Source: Actinomadura flavalba DSM 45200
Lineage (GTDB): Bacteria > Actinomycetota > Actinomycetes > Streptosporangiales > Streptosporangiaceae
Direction: 5' to 3'
Assembly (NCBI RefSeq): GCF_000374305.1
Contig: NZ_KB894093.1
Coordinates: 310,001-374,000 of the forward strand
DNA: 64,000 nucleotides
The notes under the pieces were generated by a model. It did no database searches. It saw only the letters and a list, made by a program, of their open reading frames with translations, and was not told where the DNA came from. Below are positions 15,738-26,049 of this stretch, piece after piece. The position numbers and the translations under genes were made by a program. Every line of letters begins with the position of its first letter. The first letter of the stretch is position 1.

Positions 15738-17084
15738 TCACCACGAGCACGGTAGGTCGGCCCGCAGCACCGTCGGGCCGCCGGGCGGGCTGTCCACGGT
15801 GACCATCCCGTCGATGGTGGCGGCGCGGTCGGCCAGGCCCGCCAGGCCGCCGCCCGGGCGCACCTGCGCGCCGCCCACGCCGTCGTCGGCGACCTCCACC
15901 ACGACCCAGTGGCCCTCGCGCGCGACGCGGATCGTGGCGCGCGTGGCCCGCGCGTACTTGGCGACGTTGGCCAGCGCCTCCGCGACGATGAAGTAGGCGA
16001 TGCTCTCGACGGCGGCCGGGGGCCGCTCGGGCAGGTCCACGTCGACCTCGACCGGCACCGGGGCGCGTCCCGCCAGGCCCGACAGCGCCGGGTCCAGGCC
16101 GCGGTCGGTGAGGATGGCCGGGTAGATGCCGCGGGCCAGGTCGCGCAGCTCGGTGATCGCCTCACGGGTGCCGGTGTGCGCCTGCTCGATGAGCGCGCGG
16201 GCGGCCTCCGGGTCGTCCGCGAGCTTGGCGCGGGCGCGGCCGATGTCCATCGCGACGGCGAGCAGGCGCTGCTGCGCGCCGTCGTGCAGGTCGCGCTCGA
16301 TGCGGCGCCGCTCGAACTCGACGGCGTCCACGCCGCGCGCCCGGCTGGCCTGCAACTGCTCGGTCTTCTGGCGCAGTTCCTTGTTCTCGGCGCGGGCCGC
16401 GCTCGGGCCGAGCAGCACGGCGGCGAGCAGGGCGTGACCGAGCGCGACGGTGCGCGTCACGTAGAGGGCGAGCAGCGCGACGACGAGGCCGAGCGCGGTC
16501 ACCGGGAGCGCCGCGACCGGATTGTCCATCCAGTAGGAGAAGACGCCGAGGTTCACCTCCGCCGAGCCGCTGAGCGCGACCACGACCGGCATCGCGACGA
16601 GCACACCCGTCGCTGACCACAGCACCGCCATGAGGACGAACTCGGCGATGCCGAGCGGGAACCGCAGCGCGAGGTAGAGCAGGTCGCGCCAGGTGGCGGG
16701 GTCGAGCACCATCGCCTTCAGCTTGGTGAACGGGTTCCTGCCCTTCGGCATCGGCCGGTACGGGTCGGCGATGCGGATGCCGAAGCCGAGCCACGCCAGC
16801 CGCCGCTCCAGCATCGCGGCACCGCGCCACAGCACCATGACGGCCGCCAGCATCGGCACCCCGACCCAGATGATCGTCAGGGCGCCCGACACCGCGATGC
16901 CGACGGTGAGCGCGATGAACCACGCGAGCCCCAGCCACAGCGACGCCGCCAGATACACCGCCGACCGCCAGTTCACCGACGACCGCGCCATCGCCAGCGG
17001 CCTCCAGCCGCCGTCGCTGATGGCCACGGTCCCCTCCCCGCTCCTGCTCAGCTCGCCCACGGTTCCCTCCCACGCCTCTGCCAC
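15738..17084 (-). CDS. Sensor histidine kinase, NarL-partner type
   Basis: This 448-residue membrane kinase has an N-terminal region with about five membrane helices (residues 42-225, including a putative sensor/PspC-like loop), a coiled-coil linker, a HisKA_3 dimerisation helix with the phospho-accepting His in RRRIERDLHDGAQQR, and an HATPase_c domain with EALANVAKYA and ADDGVGGA. It pairs with the response regulator downstream. Start choice is uncertain: the first ATG gives a polar 40-residue extension before the first helix. Confidence 0.92.
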   Translation of the reverse strand: MAEAWEGTVGELSRSGEGTVAISDGGWRPLAMARSSVNWRSAVYLAASLWLGLAWFIALTVGIAVSGALTIIWVGVPMLAAVMVLWRGAAMLERRLAWLGFGIRIADPYRPMPKGRNPFTKLKAMVLDPATWRDLLYLALRFPLGIAEFVLMAVLWSATGVLVAMPVVVALSGSAEVNLGVFSYWMDNPVAALPVTALGLVVALLALYVTRTVALGHALLAAVLLGPSAARAENKELRQKTEQLQASRARGVDAVEFERRRIERDLHDGAQQRLLAVAMDIGRARAKLADDPEAARALIEQAHTGTREAITELRDLARGIYPAILTDRGLDPALSGLAGRAPVPVEVDVDLPERPPAAVESIAYFIVAEALANVAKYARATRATIRVAREGHWVVVEVADDGVGGAQVRPGGGLAGLADRAATIDGMVTVDSPPGGPTVLRADLPCSW

Positions 17085-17110
17085 GTTACGTCTCCACCCT
17101 GACGAAACGC

Positions 17111-17166
17111 GCCGCCGCCCACCATGCGGCGGCCCGCCCGAGCCGAGGTGGGGCTAACCCCACCTC
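17111..17166 (-). terminator. Two hairpins after the nucleoside hydrolase gene
   Basis: GAGGTGGGG at 17,145-17,153 pairs with CCCCACCTC at 17,158-17,166 (four-base loop), reaching two bases into the stop codon at 17,165-17,167. A second 8-bp hairpin lies at 17,111-17,118 and 17,126-17,133. Together they probably end the nucleoside hydrolase transcript before the kinase operon; the first could also be an operator for that operon. Confidence 0.5.
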
Positions 17167-18037
17167 AGGCACCGGCGAGAATCCGCACCAGACGTTCGCG
17201 GTCCACGGCCACGCTGATGAACGTCCCGCTGCCCGGCGCGGGCCGGGCTCCCCACTCCCCTGCCTCCAGATACGCCTCGACCTCGGCCCAGCGCATGATG
17301 GACGGGTCGATCGCGGCGCAGGCCGCCGCCGGGTCGTGGAACAGCTTGCCGTCACGCCGCTTGCGCAGGTAGACCTCCATCCCCTCGTGGAGCAGCGCCA
17401 GGCCGGGGTTGCGGTCGCGGACGGGCCGCAGCCTCTCGTGCAGGGCGCGGTCGTACCGGACGCCGTGGGTCACGTTCTTGGAGACGAGTTCGCGCCGCGT
17501 GATGCGCCCGGTGGCGAGCGCCAGGCGCGCGGCGGTGCGTTCGCCGTTGAAGTTGAACGTCGGGCACGTCAGGCGCCCCGCGAACTTGGGCAGCCGGTCC
17601 TCGGGCGGGACCACGTTGTCGCCCGCGAAACCGCCCTGGGCGACCCAGCGGGCCAGCCGTACGCCGGGGTGACCCTCCAGGAGGGCGCGGAGGTTGTGCA
17701 GCGCGGCCCCGGTCAGCAGGGTGAGTTCCGGGTGGCCGGTCACCGCGTCCGCCAGTACGCGCGCCGCCGGGCCGTCGGGGGCCGCCCGTCCGGGGTCGCC
17801 GAGCCAGCGGTGGTGGAACCCCGACACGTGGGAGGTGCCGGTGCCGGGGTCGGTCGCGCCGACGGGCACGTCCGCGCGTCCGACGCGGGTGAGGACGCGC
17901 CGCACGAACGCCACCTGTTCGGCCGACCCCGGGGTCACCGTCACCGCACGCAGCCGGACGGCCGGATGGCCCGCGACCAGGCACAGGGCGAGCAGGTCGT
18001 CGGGGTCCTGGGTCTCCAGGTCGAAAGCGAGGTCCAT
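17165..18037 (-). CDS. Inosine/uridine-preferring nucleoside hydrolase family protein
   Basis: This 290-residue protein has the N-terminal Asp cluster of nucleoside hydrolases (LETQDPDDLLALCLV, in place of DTDPGIDDALAL), a central FNFNGERTAARLAL segment matching the EFN sugar-binding motif, and HDPAAACAAIDP near the C-terminus. The family binds Ca2+ through these aspartates and cleaves the N-glycosidic bond of ribonucleosides. The first motif is altered (ETQDPDD), so substrate range may differ. The start ATG has GGAGG upstream. It sits between rho and a two-component pair, with its own terminator. Confidence 0.78.
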   Translation of the reverse strand: MDLAFDLETQDPDDLLALCLVAGHPAVRLRAVTVTPGSAEQVAFVRRVLTRVGRADVPVGATDPGTGTSHVSGFHHRWLGDPGRAAPDGPAARVLADAVTGHPELTLLTGAALHNLRALLEGHPGVRLARWVAQGGFAGDNVVPPEDRLPKFAGRLTCPTFNFNGERTAARLALATGRITRRELVSKNVTHGVRYDRALHERLRPVRDRNPGLALLHEGMEVYLRKRRDGKLFHDPAAACAAIDPSIMRWAEVEAYLEAGEWGARPAPGSGTFISVAVDRERLVRILAGA

Positions 18038-18241
18038 CGTCGACCACCTCCGCCGGAGAAGCTGGCGCTCCGCCCGTCCCGGGCGCCAGTGACCGCCGTC
18101 CCGTGCGAGGCCCGGAAAAAGTTATCCACAGGGTCGGGCGGGGGCGGCGAAGGGGCGCGGGGGTGCTCCATGCTGTGCGTGATGACTTCGTCACGGAAGG
18201 GAGCAGTCATGCGAGGACTCGTCGGGAAGCTGCTGAAAGCG

Positions 18242-18275
18242 CGACGCCCCCGCCCCGGGAGGGGCGAGGGCGTCG
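18242..18275 (-). terminator. Strong hairpin terminator after rho
   Basis: CGACGCCCCCGCCCC (18,242-18,256) pairs with 18,261-18,275 with one mismatch and a four-base GGGA loop, 14 bases beyond the rho stop codon. The 15-bp GC stem is a factor-independent end for the rho transcript. Confidence 0.85.
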
Positions 18276-18289
18276 GGGAGAAGGCCGCG

Positions 18290-20662
18290 TCAGTCGTTGT
18301 TGTTGACCGTCGTCTTCTGCACCTGGAGCAGGAACTCCGCGTTCGACTTCGTCTCCTTCATCTTCTCGATGAGAAGCTCCAGCGCCTGCTGGGTGTCGAG
18401 CGCGTGCAGCACCCGGCGGAGCTGCCAGACGATGCGCAGCTCATCCGGCGCCATCAGGATCTCCTCCTTGCGCGTGCCGGAGGCGTCCACGTCGACGGCG
18501 GGGAAGATCCGCTTGTCGGCCAGGGAGCGGTTGAGCTTCAGCTCCATGTTGCCGGTGCCCTTGAACTCCTCGAAGATGACCTCGTCCATGCGGGAGCCGG
18601 TCTCCACGAGCGCCGTCGCGAGGATCGTCAGCGAACCGCCGTTCTCGATGTTGCGCGCGGCGCCGAAGAACCGCTTCGGCGGGTAGAGCGCCGTCGAGTC
18701 GACACCACCGGACAGAATCCGGCCCGAGGCCGGTGCCGCCAGGTTGTAGGCACGGCCCAGACGGGTGATCGAGTCCAGCAGCACCACGACGTCGTGCCCC
18801 AGCTCGACCAGGCGCTTGGCCCGCTCGATCGCCAGTTCCGCGACCGTGGTGTGGTCCTCGGCCGGACGGTCGAAGGTCGAGTGGATGACCTCGCCCTTCA
18901 CCGACCGCTGCATGTCGGTGACCTCTTCGGGACGCTCGTCCACGAGCACGACCATCAGGTGGCACTCGGGGTTGTTCTTCGTGATCGCGTTCGCGATCGA
19001 CTGGAGCACCATCGTCTTGCCGGCCTTCGGCGGCGAGACGATCAGGCCGCGCTGGCCCTTGCCGATCGGCGACACCAGGTCGATGATCCGCGTGGTCAGC
19101 ACGTTGGAGTCCGACTCCAGGCGCAGCCGCTCCTGCGGGTACAGCGGCGTCAGCTTGGAGAAGTCGACCCGGCCCTTGGCCTGGTCGGGCTCCATGCCGT
19201 TGACGGTGTCCAGGCGGACCAGCGCGTTGAACTTCTCGCGCCGCTCGCCGTCCCGCGCCTGCCGGACGGCGCCGGTGATCACGTCGCCCTTGCGCAGCCC
19301 GTTCTTGCGGACCTGCGCGAGCGAGACGTAGACGTCGTTCGGGCCGGGCAGGTAGCCCGTCGTGCGGACGAACGCGTAGTTGTCGAGGATGTCGAGGATG
19401 CCCGCCACCGGGATGAGGACGTCGTCCTCCGACAGCACCGGCTCCTCGTAACGCTCGCGACCGCCGCGACCGCCCCGGTTCCGCTCGCGGAACCGGCGGC
19501 CCCGCCGGTTGCGGCCGGTGCCGTCGCCGTCGTCGTCCTGGTTCTGGCCACCGCCGCCGGAGCCCTGGCCGCCGCGCTGGCGACCGCCGCCCTGCTCGTC
19601 GCGGTCACGGTCGCCGCGCTGGCCGCGCTCGCCCCGGTCGTTCCGGTTGTCGCGGTCTCCGCGCTCGTTCCGGTTGTCGCGGTCGCCGCGTCCGTCCCGG
19701 TCGCCGCGCTCGTTCCGGTCGCCGCGCTCGGCACGGTCGTTCCGGTTGTCGCGGTCACCGCGCTCGCCGCGGTCGCGGTCACGGCCGCGCTGACGCTGAC
19801 GGCCGCCTTCACGGCCGCCCTCGCGTCCGCCGCCTTGACCGCCCTGGTTCTGCTGGTTCTGCGACTCGGCGTCGTCGCCGGAGGTCTCCCCCCGTCCGCC
19901 GCGACGCTCGCCGCGCTCGGACTGACGGTCGGCGGAGCCCTTGTCGCCACGGTCGCCGCGCGCGCCGCCCTGCTCGCCGGACCGGTCCCCGCGCTCACCC
20001 TGCTCGGCACGGTCGCCGCGCTCGGCACGGTCGTTCCGGTCGCCGCGTTCCACTCGCCCGCCCCGCGCGGTGTCACCCTGCGCGGCGGACGCCTGCTCGC
20101 CTTGACCCTGGGCCTGCTGACCCCGGTCCGCCTGACCCTGGGCGGCCTGACCCCGGTCCGCCTGGCCCTGCGCGGGCTGGCCCTGCGCGGACTGGCCCTG
20201 ACCTGCGTTGCCCTGGTCCGTCTGGGTCGGCGCCGGCTGGCCCTGGTTCGCGCGGCCTCGCGTCGGCTGGGCCGCCTGCTGGGCGTCCTGGGCGGCCGTG
20301 GGCAGCTCGCTCTGCGCGGTCGCGCGGGCCTCGGTGGTCACCTGGGTGTCGGTGGTGTCCTTCTTGGCCGCGGCCGTGCGCCCCCGGCGGGGACGCTCGG
20401 CGGCCGGGGCGGACTCAGCGGAACCCTGCTCGGCGCCCTGCCCCTGCCCGCCCTGCTTCTCCTGGATGGCGGCGATGAGCTGGCTCTTGCGCATCCCGGT
20501 CGTGCCGGTGATGCCGAGGCTGGACGCGAGCTGCTTGAGTTCGGGCAGCACCATGGCCGACAGGCCGGTGCCGCGGCGGCGACGGGGGGCCGCGGCGCCG
20601 GTCTCACCGGCGGCGGGCGCCGTGCCGGTGGCGTCCGTCAGGAGTTCGCTGGATTCGCTCAC
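18290..20662 (-). CDS. rho: Transcription termination factor Rho with long disordered insertion
   Basis: This 790-residue hexameric RNA helicase ends Rho-dependent transcripts. It has an N-terminal Rho_N helical region (about 32-72), a very low-complexity, highly charged insertion (about 73-402; first Gln/Gly repeats like GQAxQGQ, then Arg/Asp/Gly repeats like DRNERGDR), the RNA-binding cold-shock fold starting VLIPVAGILDILDNYAFVRT, and the ATPase core with Walker A PPKAGKT (about 540), VLVDERPEEVTDM, the Q-loop and the R-loop. The insertion is longer than the roughly 150-250 residues usual in actinobacteria. A near-perfect hairpin terminator follows. Confidence 0.97.
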   Translation of the reverse strand: MSESSELLTDATGTAPAAGETGAAAPRRRRGTGLSAMVLPELKQLASSLGITGTTGMRKSQLIAAIQEKQGGQGQGAEQGSAESAPAAERPRRGRTAAAKKDTTDTQVTTEARATAQSELPTAAQDAQQAAQPTRGRANQGQPAPTQTDQGNAGQGQSAQGQPAQGQADRGQAAQGQADRGQQAQGQGEQASAAQGDTARGGRVERGDRNDRAERGDRAEQGERGDRSGEQGGARGDRGDKGSADRQSERGERRGGRGETSGDDAESQNQQNQGGQGGGREGGREGGRQRQRGRDRDRGERGDRDNRNDRAERGDRNERGDRDGRGDRDNRNERGDRDNRNDRGERGQRGDRDRDEQGGGRQRGGQGSGGGGQNQDDDGDGTGRNRRGRRFRERNRGGRGGRERYEEPVLSEDDVLIPVAGILDILDNYAFVRTTGYLPGPNDVYVSLAQVRKNGLRKGDVITGAVRQARDGERREKFNALVRLDTVNGMEPDQAKGRVDFSKLTPLYPQERLRLESDSNVLTTRIIDLVSPIGKGQRGLIVSPPKAGKTMVLQSIANAITKNNPECHLMVVLVDERPEEVTDMQRSVKGEVIHSTFDRPAEDHTTVAELAIERAKRLVELGHDVVVLLDSITRLGRAYNLAAPASGRILSGGVDSTALYPPKRFFGAARNIENGGSLTILATALVETGSRMDEVIFEEFKGTGNMELKLNRSLADKRIFPAVDVDASGTRKEEILMAPDELRIVWQLRRVLHALDTQQALELLIEKMKETKSNAEFLLQVQKTTVNNND

Positions 20663-21102
20663 TAAGGGTCCTTCCCAGGGAGCGGGTGTTGGCCGGCGAT
20701 CGACCAGTCAACCCGGTGGTGCGGCCCGGCGGGGGCGCCGAGTCGGGCTCGGCCGATCGCGGTGGGTCCACGGTCGGCGTGGGCATGCCAGATGATGGAT
20801 CGGGACGAAACGCTCGCGCGGGTCCCCGGCGCCGCTACGTCCGAAGGTTCGGTGGAAGCCCGGACAACGGGATGTCACGGTGACGGGAAGCCGAGTGCGC
20901 GGGACCGGCACGACCCGGAGGTCGGACAGATGACGCACGGCTGACGAGCACGCAGCCCCGAACGGGGCATCTGGTGCGGCATTCAGCCTAACATCACCAG
21001 GGCGCACTGCTATTCCCCAGAGGTCGATGTCTTCGCTCTTTACCAAGACGGATCATTGACACGTACCGACGCCGCGCTCACCCCGGCTCCGGCCGCGTTA
21101 CG
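20663..21102 (-). other. Rho upstream region, no gene recognised
   Basis: This 440-base stretch between thrB and rho contains no convincing coding sequence; the short open frames on either strand lack ribosome sites and family similarity. Given the direction of both neighbours it must hold the rho promoter and a long 5' leader. Rho leaders are often sites of Rho autoregulation, so this is the place to look for it. I could not define a confident -35/-10 pair. Confidence 0.5.
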
Positions 21103-22203
21103 TCAGGTCCGGGCGGTGGCGCCGGAGCGGACGTGCGCGCCCCGGGTGGCGACGTCCAGAGTGTGTTCGTGCCAGCCATTACCCACTCCGGCGCCTATCG
21201 AATCAACTCGTGATGCCGTTGTGAAGGCGAGGACAGTAGGCCCGGCACCGGAAATCACGGCGGGCACGCCCGCCTCGCGCAGCCGCGCGACGAGCGCCGC
21301 CGACTCCGGCATCGCGGGGGCGCGGTGGTCCTGGTGGAGCCGGTCTTCGGTGGCGTCCAGCAGGACGTCGCCCGTGAGGCCCTGCGTGAGCGCGGCGATC
21401 AGCAGCGCGGCGCGGCCGGCGGTGTGGGCCGCGTCCGCGTGCGGGACGGTCGGCGGCAGCAGCCCGCGCGCCCGCTCGGTCGCGAGCCGCTGGTCGGGCA
21501 CGTACACGGTGACCTGCTCGACCGCCGGGTCGAGCCGGACGAGACGCGGCCCGGCGGGCCCCGTCCAAGCGATGGTCAGGCCGCCCGCCAGGCACGGCGC
21601 GACGTTGTCGGGATGACCCTCGATGTCGGTGGCCAGCCGCAGCACGGCGTCGTCGTCCAGCAGCGCGCCGTGCGGGTGCAGGGCGCGCGCCGCGAGGACG
21701 CCCGCGATGATCGCCGCCGACGACGAGCCGAGCCCCCGGCTGTGCGGGATGCGGTTCACGCACGTCAGCCGCAGCCCGGCCCAGCGAGTGCCGAGCGCGA
21801 CGGGCGCCAGCGCGTCGATCACGCCGAACGCGCGCCTGAGCACCGACACGATCAGGTGCCGCTCACCGCGATCGGCGACCTCGGCGCCTTCCCCGTCCAC
21901 GTCGATGGACAGCCCGGTGAAACGGTCCCCGGCCGGGTCGACCTCGACCGTGACCTCGTCGTACAGCCCGAGCGCGAGGCCGAGCGAGTCGAACCCCGGC
22001 CCGAGATTGGCACTGGTCGCCGGCACTCGCACCGTCACCGGCCCAGGCGCCCGGCCCGCGCGCGACTCGGACGCGTCGGCGCGACCAGCCACCGGACCGG
22101 ACACGTCGCCGGTGACCGCGCCCGTCACGGGCGGGCGGTGCGGAGCCGTCTCATGGCGTGACGGCGCGTTCGGGTCGGTGCCGGTGGGGTCGGGTGTGCT
22201 CAC
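21103..22203 (-). CDS. thrB: Homoserine kinase with N-terminal extension
   Basis: This GHMP-family kinase makes O-phosphohomoserine for threonine. It has [18 protein letters not shown] at the start of the fold, the ATP-binding [16 protein letters not shown] loop, and a C-terminal GAGPTVLAF motif. Starting at GTG 22,201-22,203, which overlaps the thrC stop by GTGA, the protein is 366 residues and has about 50 Pro/Asp/Arg-rich residues ahead of the domain. An internal GTG start near the domain would give the usual 310-320 residues but would lose translational coupling. Last gene of the lysA-hom-thrC-thrB set. Confidence 0.94.
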   Translation of the reverse strand: MSTPDPTGTDPNAPSRHETAPHRPPVTGAVTGDVSGPVAGRADASESRAGRAPGPVTVRVPATSANLGPGFDSLGLALGLYDEVTVEVDPAGDRFTGLSIDVDGEGAEVADRGERHLIVSVLRRAFGVIDALAPVALGTRWAGLRLTCVNRIPHSRGLGSSSAAIIAGVLAARALHPHGALLDDDAVLRLATDIEGHPDNVAPCLAGGLTIAWTGPAGPRLVRLDPAVEQVTVYVPDQRLATERARGLLPPTVPHADAAHTAGRAALLIAALTQGLTGDVLLDATEDRLHQDHRAPAMPESAALVARLREAGVPAVISGAGPTVLAFTTASRVDSIGAGVGNGWHEHTLDVATRGAHVRSGATART

Positions 22204-23267
22204 GTGAGGCCCAGGGCGGAGGCTGCGGCGTGCGCGTCGACCTTGACGGTCGTCGGGGCGGGGGCGCCCGAGATGGCCCAGTCCGGGTCCTTGAGGCCGT
22301 TTCCGGTCACGGTGCAGACGATCTTCGAGCCGCGCTCGATCAGACCCTGCTCGGACGCCTGGAGCAGCCCCGCGACGCTCGCCGCCGACGCGGGCTCGAC
22401 GAACACGCCCTCCTCGGCGGCCAGCAGCCGGTACGCCGCGAGGATCTGCCGGTCGGTGACCGAGTCGATCGCGCCGCCGGAGTCGTCGCGGGCGGCGATG
22501 GCGAGGTCCCACGAGGCGGGGTTGCCGATGCGGATCGCCGTCGCGATCGTCTGCGGCTTCAGCACGGGCTCGCCCTTGACGAACGGGGCCGCGCCCGACG
22601 CCTGGAACCCCAGCATCCGGGGTGCGCGGGTGGCGATGCCGTCGGCCGCGTACTCCTGGTAGCCCATCCAGTAGGCCGAGATGTTGCCGGCGTTGCCGAC
22701 CGGCAGGCAGTGCACGTCCGGGGCATCGCCGAGCGTGTCGACGATCTCGAACGCGGCCGTCTTCTGCCCCTGGAGCCGGTACTTGTTGACCGAGTTGACC
22801 AGCGCGACCGGGTAGTCGACCGACAGCTTGCGGGCCAGCTCCAGGCAGTCGTCGAAGTTGCCGTCGACCTGGAGCAGCCGCGCGCCGTGCACCAGTGCCT
22901 GCGCCAGCTTGCCCATCGCGATCTTGCCCTGCGGGACCAGCACCGCGCACGTCATCCCGGCGCGCACCGCGTACGCGGCGGCCGACGCCGAGGTGTTGCC
23001 GGTGGACGCGCAGATGACGGCCTTGGCGCCGTCCTCGGCGGCCTTGCTGATGGCCATCGTCATGCCCCGGTCCTTGAAGGAACCGGTGGGGTTGGCGCCC
23101 TCGACCTTGAGGTACACCTCGCAGCCGGTGAGCTGCGACACCCGGTTGGCCGGCACCAGCGGCGTCCCGCCCTCCAGCAGCGTGACGACCGGCGTCTTCG
23201 CCGTCACCGGCAGCCGGTCACGGTACTCCTGGATGAGGCCACGCCAGGCGCGGGCGGTCGGGTTCAC
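22200..23267 (-). CDS. thrC: Threonine synthase
   Basis: This 355-residue PLP enzyme converts O-phosphohomoserine to threonine. The PLP lysine is in [11 protein letters not shown] and the phosphate-binding loop is [13 protein letters not shown]. The GTG at 23,265-23,267 has a strong GAGGAGA ribosome site and gives the family length; the frame is open further upstream but overlaps the end of hom. It lies 67 bp downstream of hom and overlaps thrB by 4 bp. Confidence 0.97.
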   Translation of the reverse strand: MNPTARAWRGLIQEYRDRLPVTAKTPVVTLLEGGTPLVPANRVSQLTGCEVYLKVEGANPTGSFKDRGMTMAISKAAEDGAKAVICASTGNTSASAAAYAVRAGMTCAVLVPQGKIAMGKLAQALVHGARLLQVDGNFDDCLELARKLSVDYPVALVNSVNKYRLQGQKTAAFEIVDTLGDAPDVHCLPVGNAGNISAYWMGYQEYAADGIATRAPRMLGFQASGAAPFVKGEPVLKPQTIATAIRIGNPASWDLAIAARDDSGGAIDSVTDRQILAAYRLLAAEEGVFVEPASAASVAGLLQASEQGLIERGSKIVCTVTGNGLKDPDWAISGAPAPTTVKVDAHAAASALGLT

Positions 23268-23334
23268 TCGATCTCCTCGGATGACCTGCGGACTTGCGCA
23301 CGAGTGTACGGCGCAAAGGGGGTTTTCGGTCGGG

Positions 23335-24636
23335 TTACTCGTCACCTTCGACGCGCATCACGCTGGCGACCTCGCGGACGCTGTCGAGCCCGCGCAGCCG
23401 CTCCACCGTCGCGGACAGCGCCGCGTCCGGCGCGCGGTGCGTCACGATGACGAGCTGGGCGTCGTCACCGAGCCCCTCCTGGCGCACCGCCTGGATCGAC
23501 ACGCCGCTCTGCGCGAACGCCTCCGCGACCGTCGCGAGGACGCCCGCCTCATCGGCTACGTCGAGCTGGAGGTAGTACCGCGTGACGGTCTCCCCCATCG
23601 GCAGCACCGGCAGCGACGCGTACGTCACCTCGACCGGGCCGGACGTGCCGCCCACCCGGTTGCGCGCCACGGCGACCAGGTCACCGAGGATGGCCGACGC
23701 GGTCGGGGCGCCGCCCGCGCCCGCGCCGTAGAACATCAGTGACCCCGCCGACTCGGCCTCCACGAACACCGCGTTGTACGCCTCGCGGACGCTCGCCAGC
23801 GGATGCGTGCGCGGGATCATCGCCGGATAGACGCGCACCGACACGCCCCGCCCGTTGCGGCCGTCGTCGGACGGAACGCGCTCGCAGATCGCCAGCAGCT
23901 TCACGACGCTGCCCATCTCCTGCGCGCCCGCCACGTCGGCGGCGGTCACCTCGGTGATGCCCTCGCGGTGCACGTCCGCCGCCGTGACCGGCGTGTGGAA
24001 CGCGAGCTGCGCGAGGATCGCGGCCTTGGCGGCGGCGTCGAAGCCTTCGACGTCGGCCGTCGGGTCGGCCTCGGCGTAGCCCAGCTCCTGGGCCTCCTCC
24101 AGCGCTTCGTGGAACCCGGCGCCGTGCGTGTCCATCTGGTCGAGGATGTAGTTCGTGGTGCCGTTGACGATGCCGAGCACCCGCTGCACGTGGTCACCGA
24201 CCAGCGACTCGCGCAACGGCCGCAGCAGCGGGATCGCGCCCGCCACGCTCGCCTCGTAGTACAGGTCGGTGCCGTACTCGCGGGCCGCCGCGAACAGTGT
24301 CGCGCCGTCCTCCGCGAGCAGCGCCTTGTTCGCCGTGATGACCGACTTGCCGTTCTTCATCGCGCCGAGCATCAGCGACCGCGCCGGTTCGATCCCGCCG
24401 ATCACCTCGATGACGATGTCGACGTCGTCGCGGGTGACGAGCGTCTCGGCGTCCGTCGTCAGCAGCTCCGGATCGACGCCCGCCCGGACCCGGTCGGGGC
24501 GGCGCACCGCGATCCCGGCCAGTTCCAGCGGCGCGCCGACCCGCGCCGCGAGGTCGTCGGCCTGCTCGCGCAGCAACCGGACGACCTCCGTCCCGACGAC
24601 TCCGCACCCCAGCAGTGCCACCCGCAACGGTTTCAC
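23335..24636 (-). CDS. hom: Homoserine dehydrogenase
   Basis: This 433-residue enzyme reduces aspartate semialdehyde to homoserine with NAD(P)H. It has the Rossmann motif [11 protein letters not shown], the central [13 protein letters not shown] and [11 protein letters not shown] motifs, the catalytic [20 protein letters not shown] segment, and a C-terminal ACT domain (about 350-433) that usually gives threonine feedback inhibition. The GTG start overlaps the lysA stop by GTGA. It feeds thrC and thrB in the same operon. Confidence 0.97.
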   Translation of the reverse strand: MKPLRVALLGCGVVGTEVVRLLREQADDLAARVGAPLELAGIAVRRPDRVRAGVDPELLTTDAETLVTRDDVDIVIEVIGGIEPARSLMLGAMKNGKSVITANKALLAEDGATLFAAAREYGTDLYYEASVAGAIPLLRPLRESLVGDHVQRVLGIVNGTTNYILDQMDTHGAGFHEALEEAQELGYAEADPTADVEGFDAAAKAAILAQLAFHTPVTAADVHREGITEVTAADVAGAQEMGSVVKLLAICERVPSDDGRNGRGVSVRVYPAMIPRTHPLASVREAYNAVFVEAESAGSLMFYGAGAGGAPTASAILGDLVAVARNRVGGTSGPVEVTYASLPVLPMGETVTRYYLQLDVADEAGVLATVAEAFAQSGVSIQAVRQEGLGDDAQLVIVTHRAPDAALSATVERLRGLDSVREVASVMRVEGDE

Positions 24637-26024
24637 GCTCCGACCTCCGCATCGAGCCGCAACAGGTCGTCCGCGGTCTCCCGGCGGACGATCACCCGGG
24701 ACCTGCCGTCCTTCACCGCCACCACGGCGGGCTTCGGGACGTGGTTGTAGTTGCTGGCCATCGACCGGCAGTAGGCACCGGTCGCCGCGACGGCCACCAG
24801 GTCGCCCGCCGCAAGATCTTCGGGCAACCACAGGTCACGCACGACGATATCCCCGCTCTCGCAGTGCTTGCCGACGAGCCTGCTGAGCATCGGCCCGCCC
24901 TCGGACTCCCGGCTCGCCAGCGCGCACGAGTAGTCGGCGCCGTACAGGGCGGTGCGCATGTTGTCGCTCATGCCGCCGTCGACGGACACGTACGTCCGCA
25001 GTCCCTCGACGTCCTTGACGGTGCCGACCTCGTACAGTGTGACGCCGCCCGGCCCAACGATGGCGCGGCCCGGCTCGACCGTCAGGCGCGGCGTCTCCAG
25101 CCCGTAGGAGCGGCACTCGCGCGCGACGATGTCGTGCAGCCGGTCGGCCATCTCCTTCGCGACGATCGGCTCGTCGCCCGGCAGGTACGCGATGCCGTAG
25201 CCGCCGCCGAGGTCGAGTTCGGGCAGTTCCAGGCCGTGCTCGTCGCGGATCGCGACGAGCAGTTCGGCGAGCCGGTGCGCGGCGACGCCGAACCCCTCCG
25301 CGTCGAAGATCTGCGACCCGATGTGCGAGTGCAGCCCGACCAGGTCGAGTTCGGGCAGCGCGACGACGCGGCGAACCGCCTCCAGCGCCGCGCCCGAACT
25401 GCGGGAGAAGCCGAACTTCTGGTCGTCGTGCGCCGTCGCGATGAACTCGTGGGTGTGCGCCTCCACACCCGTCGTGACCCGGACCATCACCTTCGGGCGG
25501 ACCCCGCGCTCGCGCGCCAGGTAGCCGAGCCGGGCGATCTCCTCGAACGAGTCGAGCACGATGTGCCCGACGCCGGCCTCCAGCGCCGCGTCCAGCTCGG
25601 CGACCGACTTGTTGTTGCCGTGCAGCGTGATCCGCTCCGGCGGGAACCCCGCGTGCAGCGCGATCGCCAGCTCGCCGCCGGTGCACACGTCCAGGCCCAG
25701 GCCCTCCTCGTGCACCCACCGCGCCACGGCCGTGCACAGGAACGCCTTGCCCGCGTAGTGGACGCTGCCCGCCGCGAACGCCTCGGCGTACTCGCGGGCG
25801 CGGCTGCGCACGTCCACCTCGTCGTACACGTACAGCGGCGTGCCGTACTGCCGGGCGAGGTCGCGCACGTCGACGCCGCCGATCGTCAGCGCGCCTTCGG
25901 CGCGGCGCGCCGACTTCGGCCAGACGTCCTGGTCCAGCGCGTTGAGGTCGGGCGGCGGCGGCAGCGGATTGTCCTCCGACAGGACGTTCTCGTGCCGCGG
26001 CCCCGCCGGGTGCACCCTGCTCAT
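24633..26024 (-). CDS. lysA: Diaminopimelate decarboxylase
   Basis: This 463-residue PLP enzyme makes L-lysine from meso-diaminopimelate. The PLP lysine is in [10 protein letters not shown]; other motifs are [23 protein letters not shown] and the C-terminal [14 protein letters not shown]. It is translationally coupled to hom. Combining lysine and threonine branch genes in one operon is typical of actinobacteria. No lysine riboswitch is visible in the short gap upstream. Confidence 0.97.
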   Translation of the reverse strand: MSRVHPAGPRHENVLSEDNPLPPPPDLNALDQDVWPKSARRAEGALTIGGVDVRDLARQYGTPLYVYDEVDVRSRAREYAEAFAAGSVHYAGKAFLCTAVARWVHEEGLGLDVCTGGELAIALHAGFPPERITLHGNNKSVAELDAALEAGVGHIVLDSFEEIARLGYLARERGVRPKVMVRVTTGVEAHTHEFIATAHDDQKFGFSRSSGAALEAVRRVVALPELDLVGLHSHIGSQIFDAEGFGVAAHRLAELLVAIRDEHGLELPELDLGGGYGIAYLPGDEPIVAKEMADRLHDIVARECRSYGLETPRLTVEPGRAIVGPGGVTLYEVGTVKDVEGLRTYVSVDGGMSDNMRTALYGADYSCALASRESEGGPMLSRLVGKHCESGDIVVRDLWLPEDLAAGDLVAVAATGAYCRSMASNYNHVPKPAVVAVKDGRSRVIVRRETADDLLRLDAEVGA

Positions 26025-26049
26025 GCGTTCCGCCTGCTCCTTCGCCCCG

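Noticed and set aside
18211..18306. Plus-strand ATG with AGGGAG upstream at 18,211, starting MRGLVGKLLKARR
   Set aside because: Attractive as a small basic peptide, but it reads straight through the rho terminator hairpin and into antisense of rho with no stop, so it is not a sensible gene.
19560..20250. Tandem short repeats that might be a CRISPR or minisatellite array
   Set aside because: They are in-frame codon repeats encoding the Gln/Gly and Arg/Asp/Gly segments of Rho, with no unique spacers.
17336..20665. A plus-strand open frame of 1,109 codons running opposite rho and the nucleoside hydrolase
   Set aside because: It is the complement of well-supported genes. Its translation is low-complexity (Ala/Val and Arg/His rich), has no domain or ribosome site, and results from codon bias in GC-rich DNA.
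20708..21046. Minus-strand 112-codon frame in the rho leader
   Set aside because: It lacks a ribosome site and looks like translated leader; could not be told from chance.
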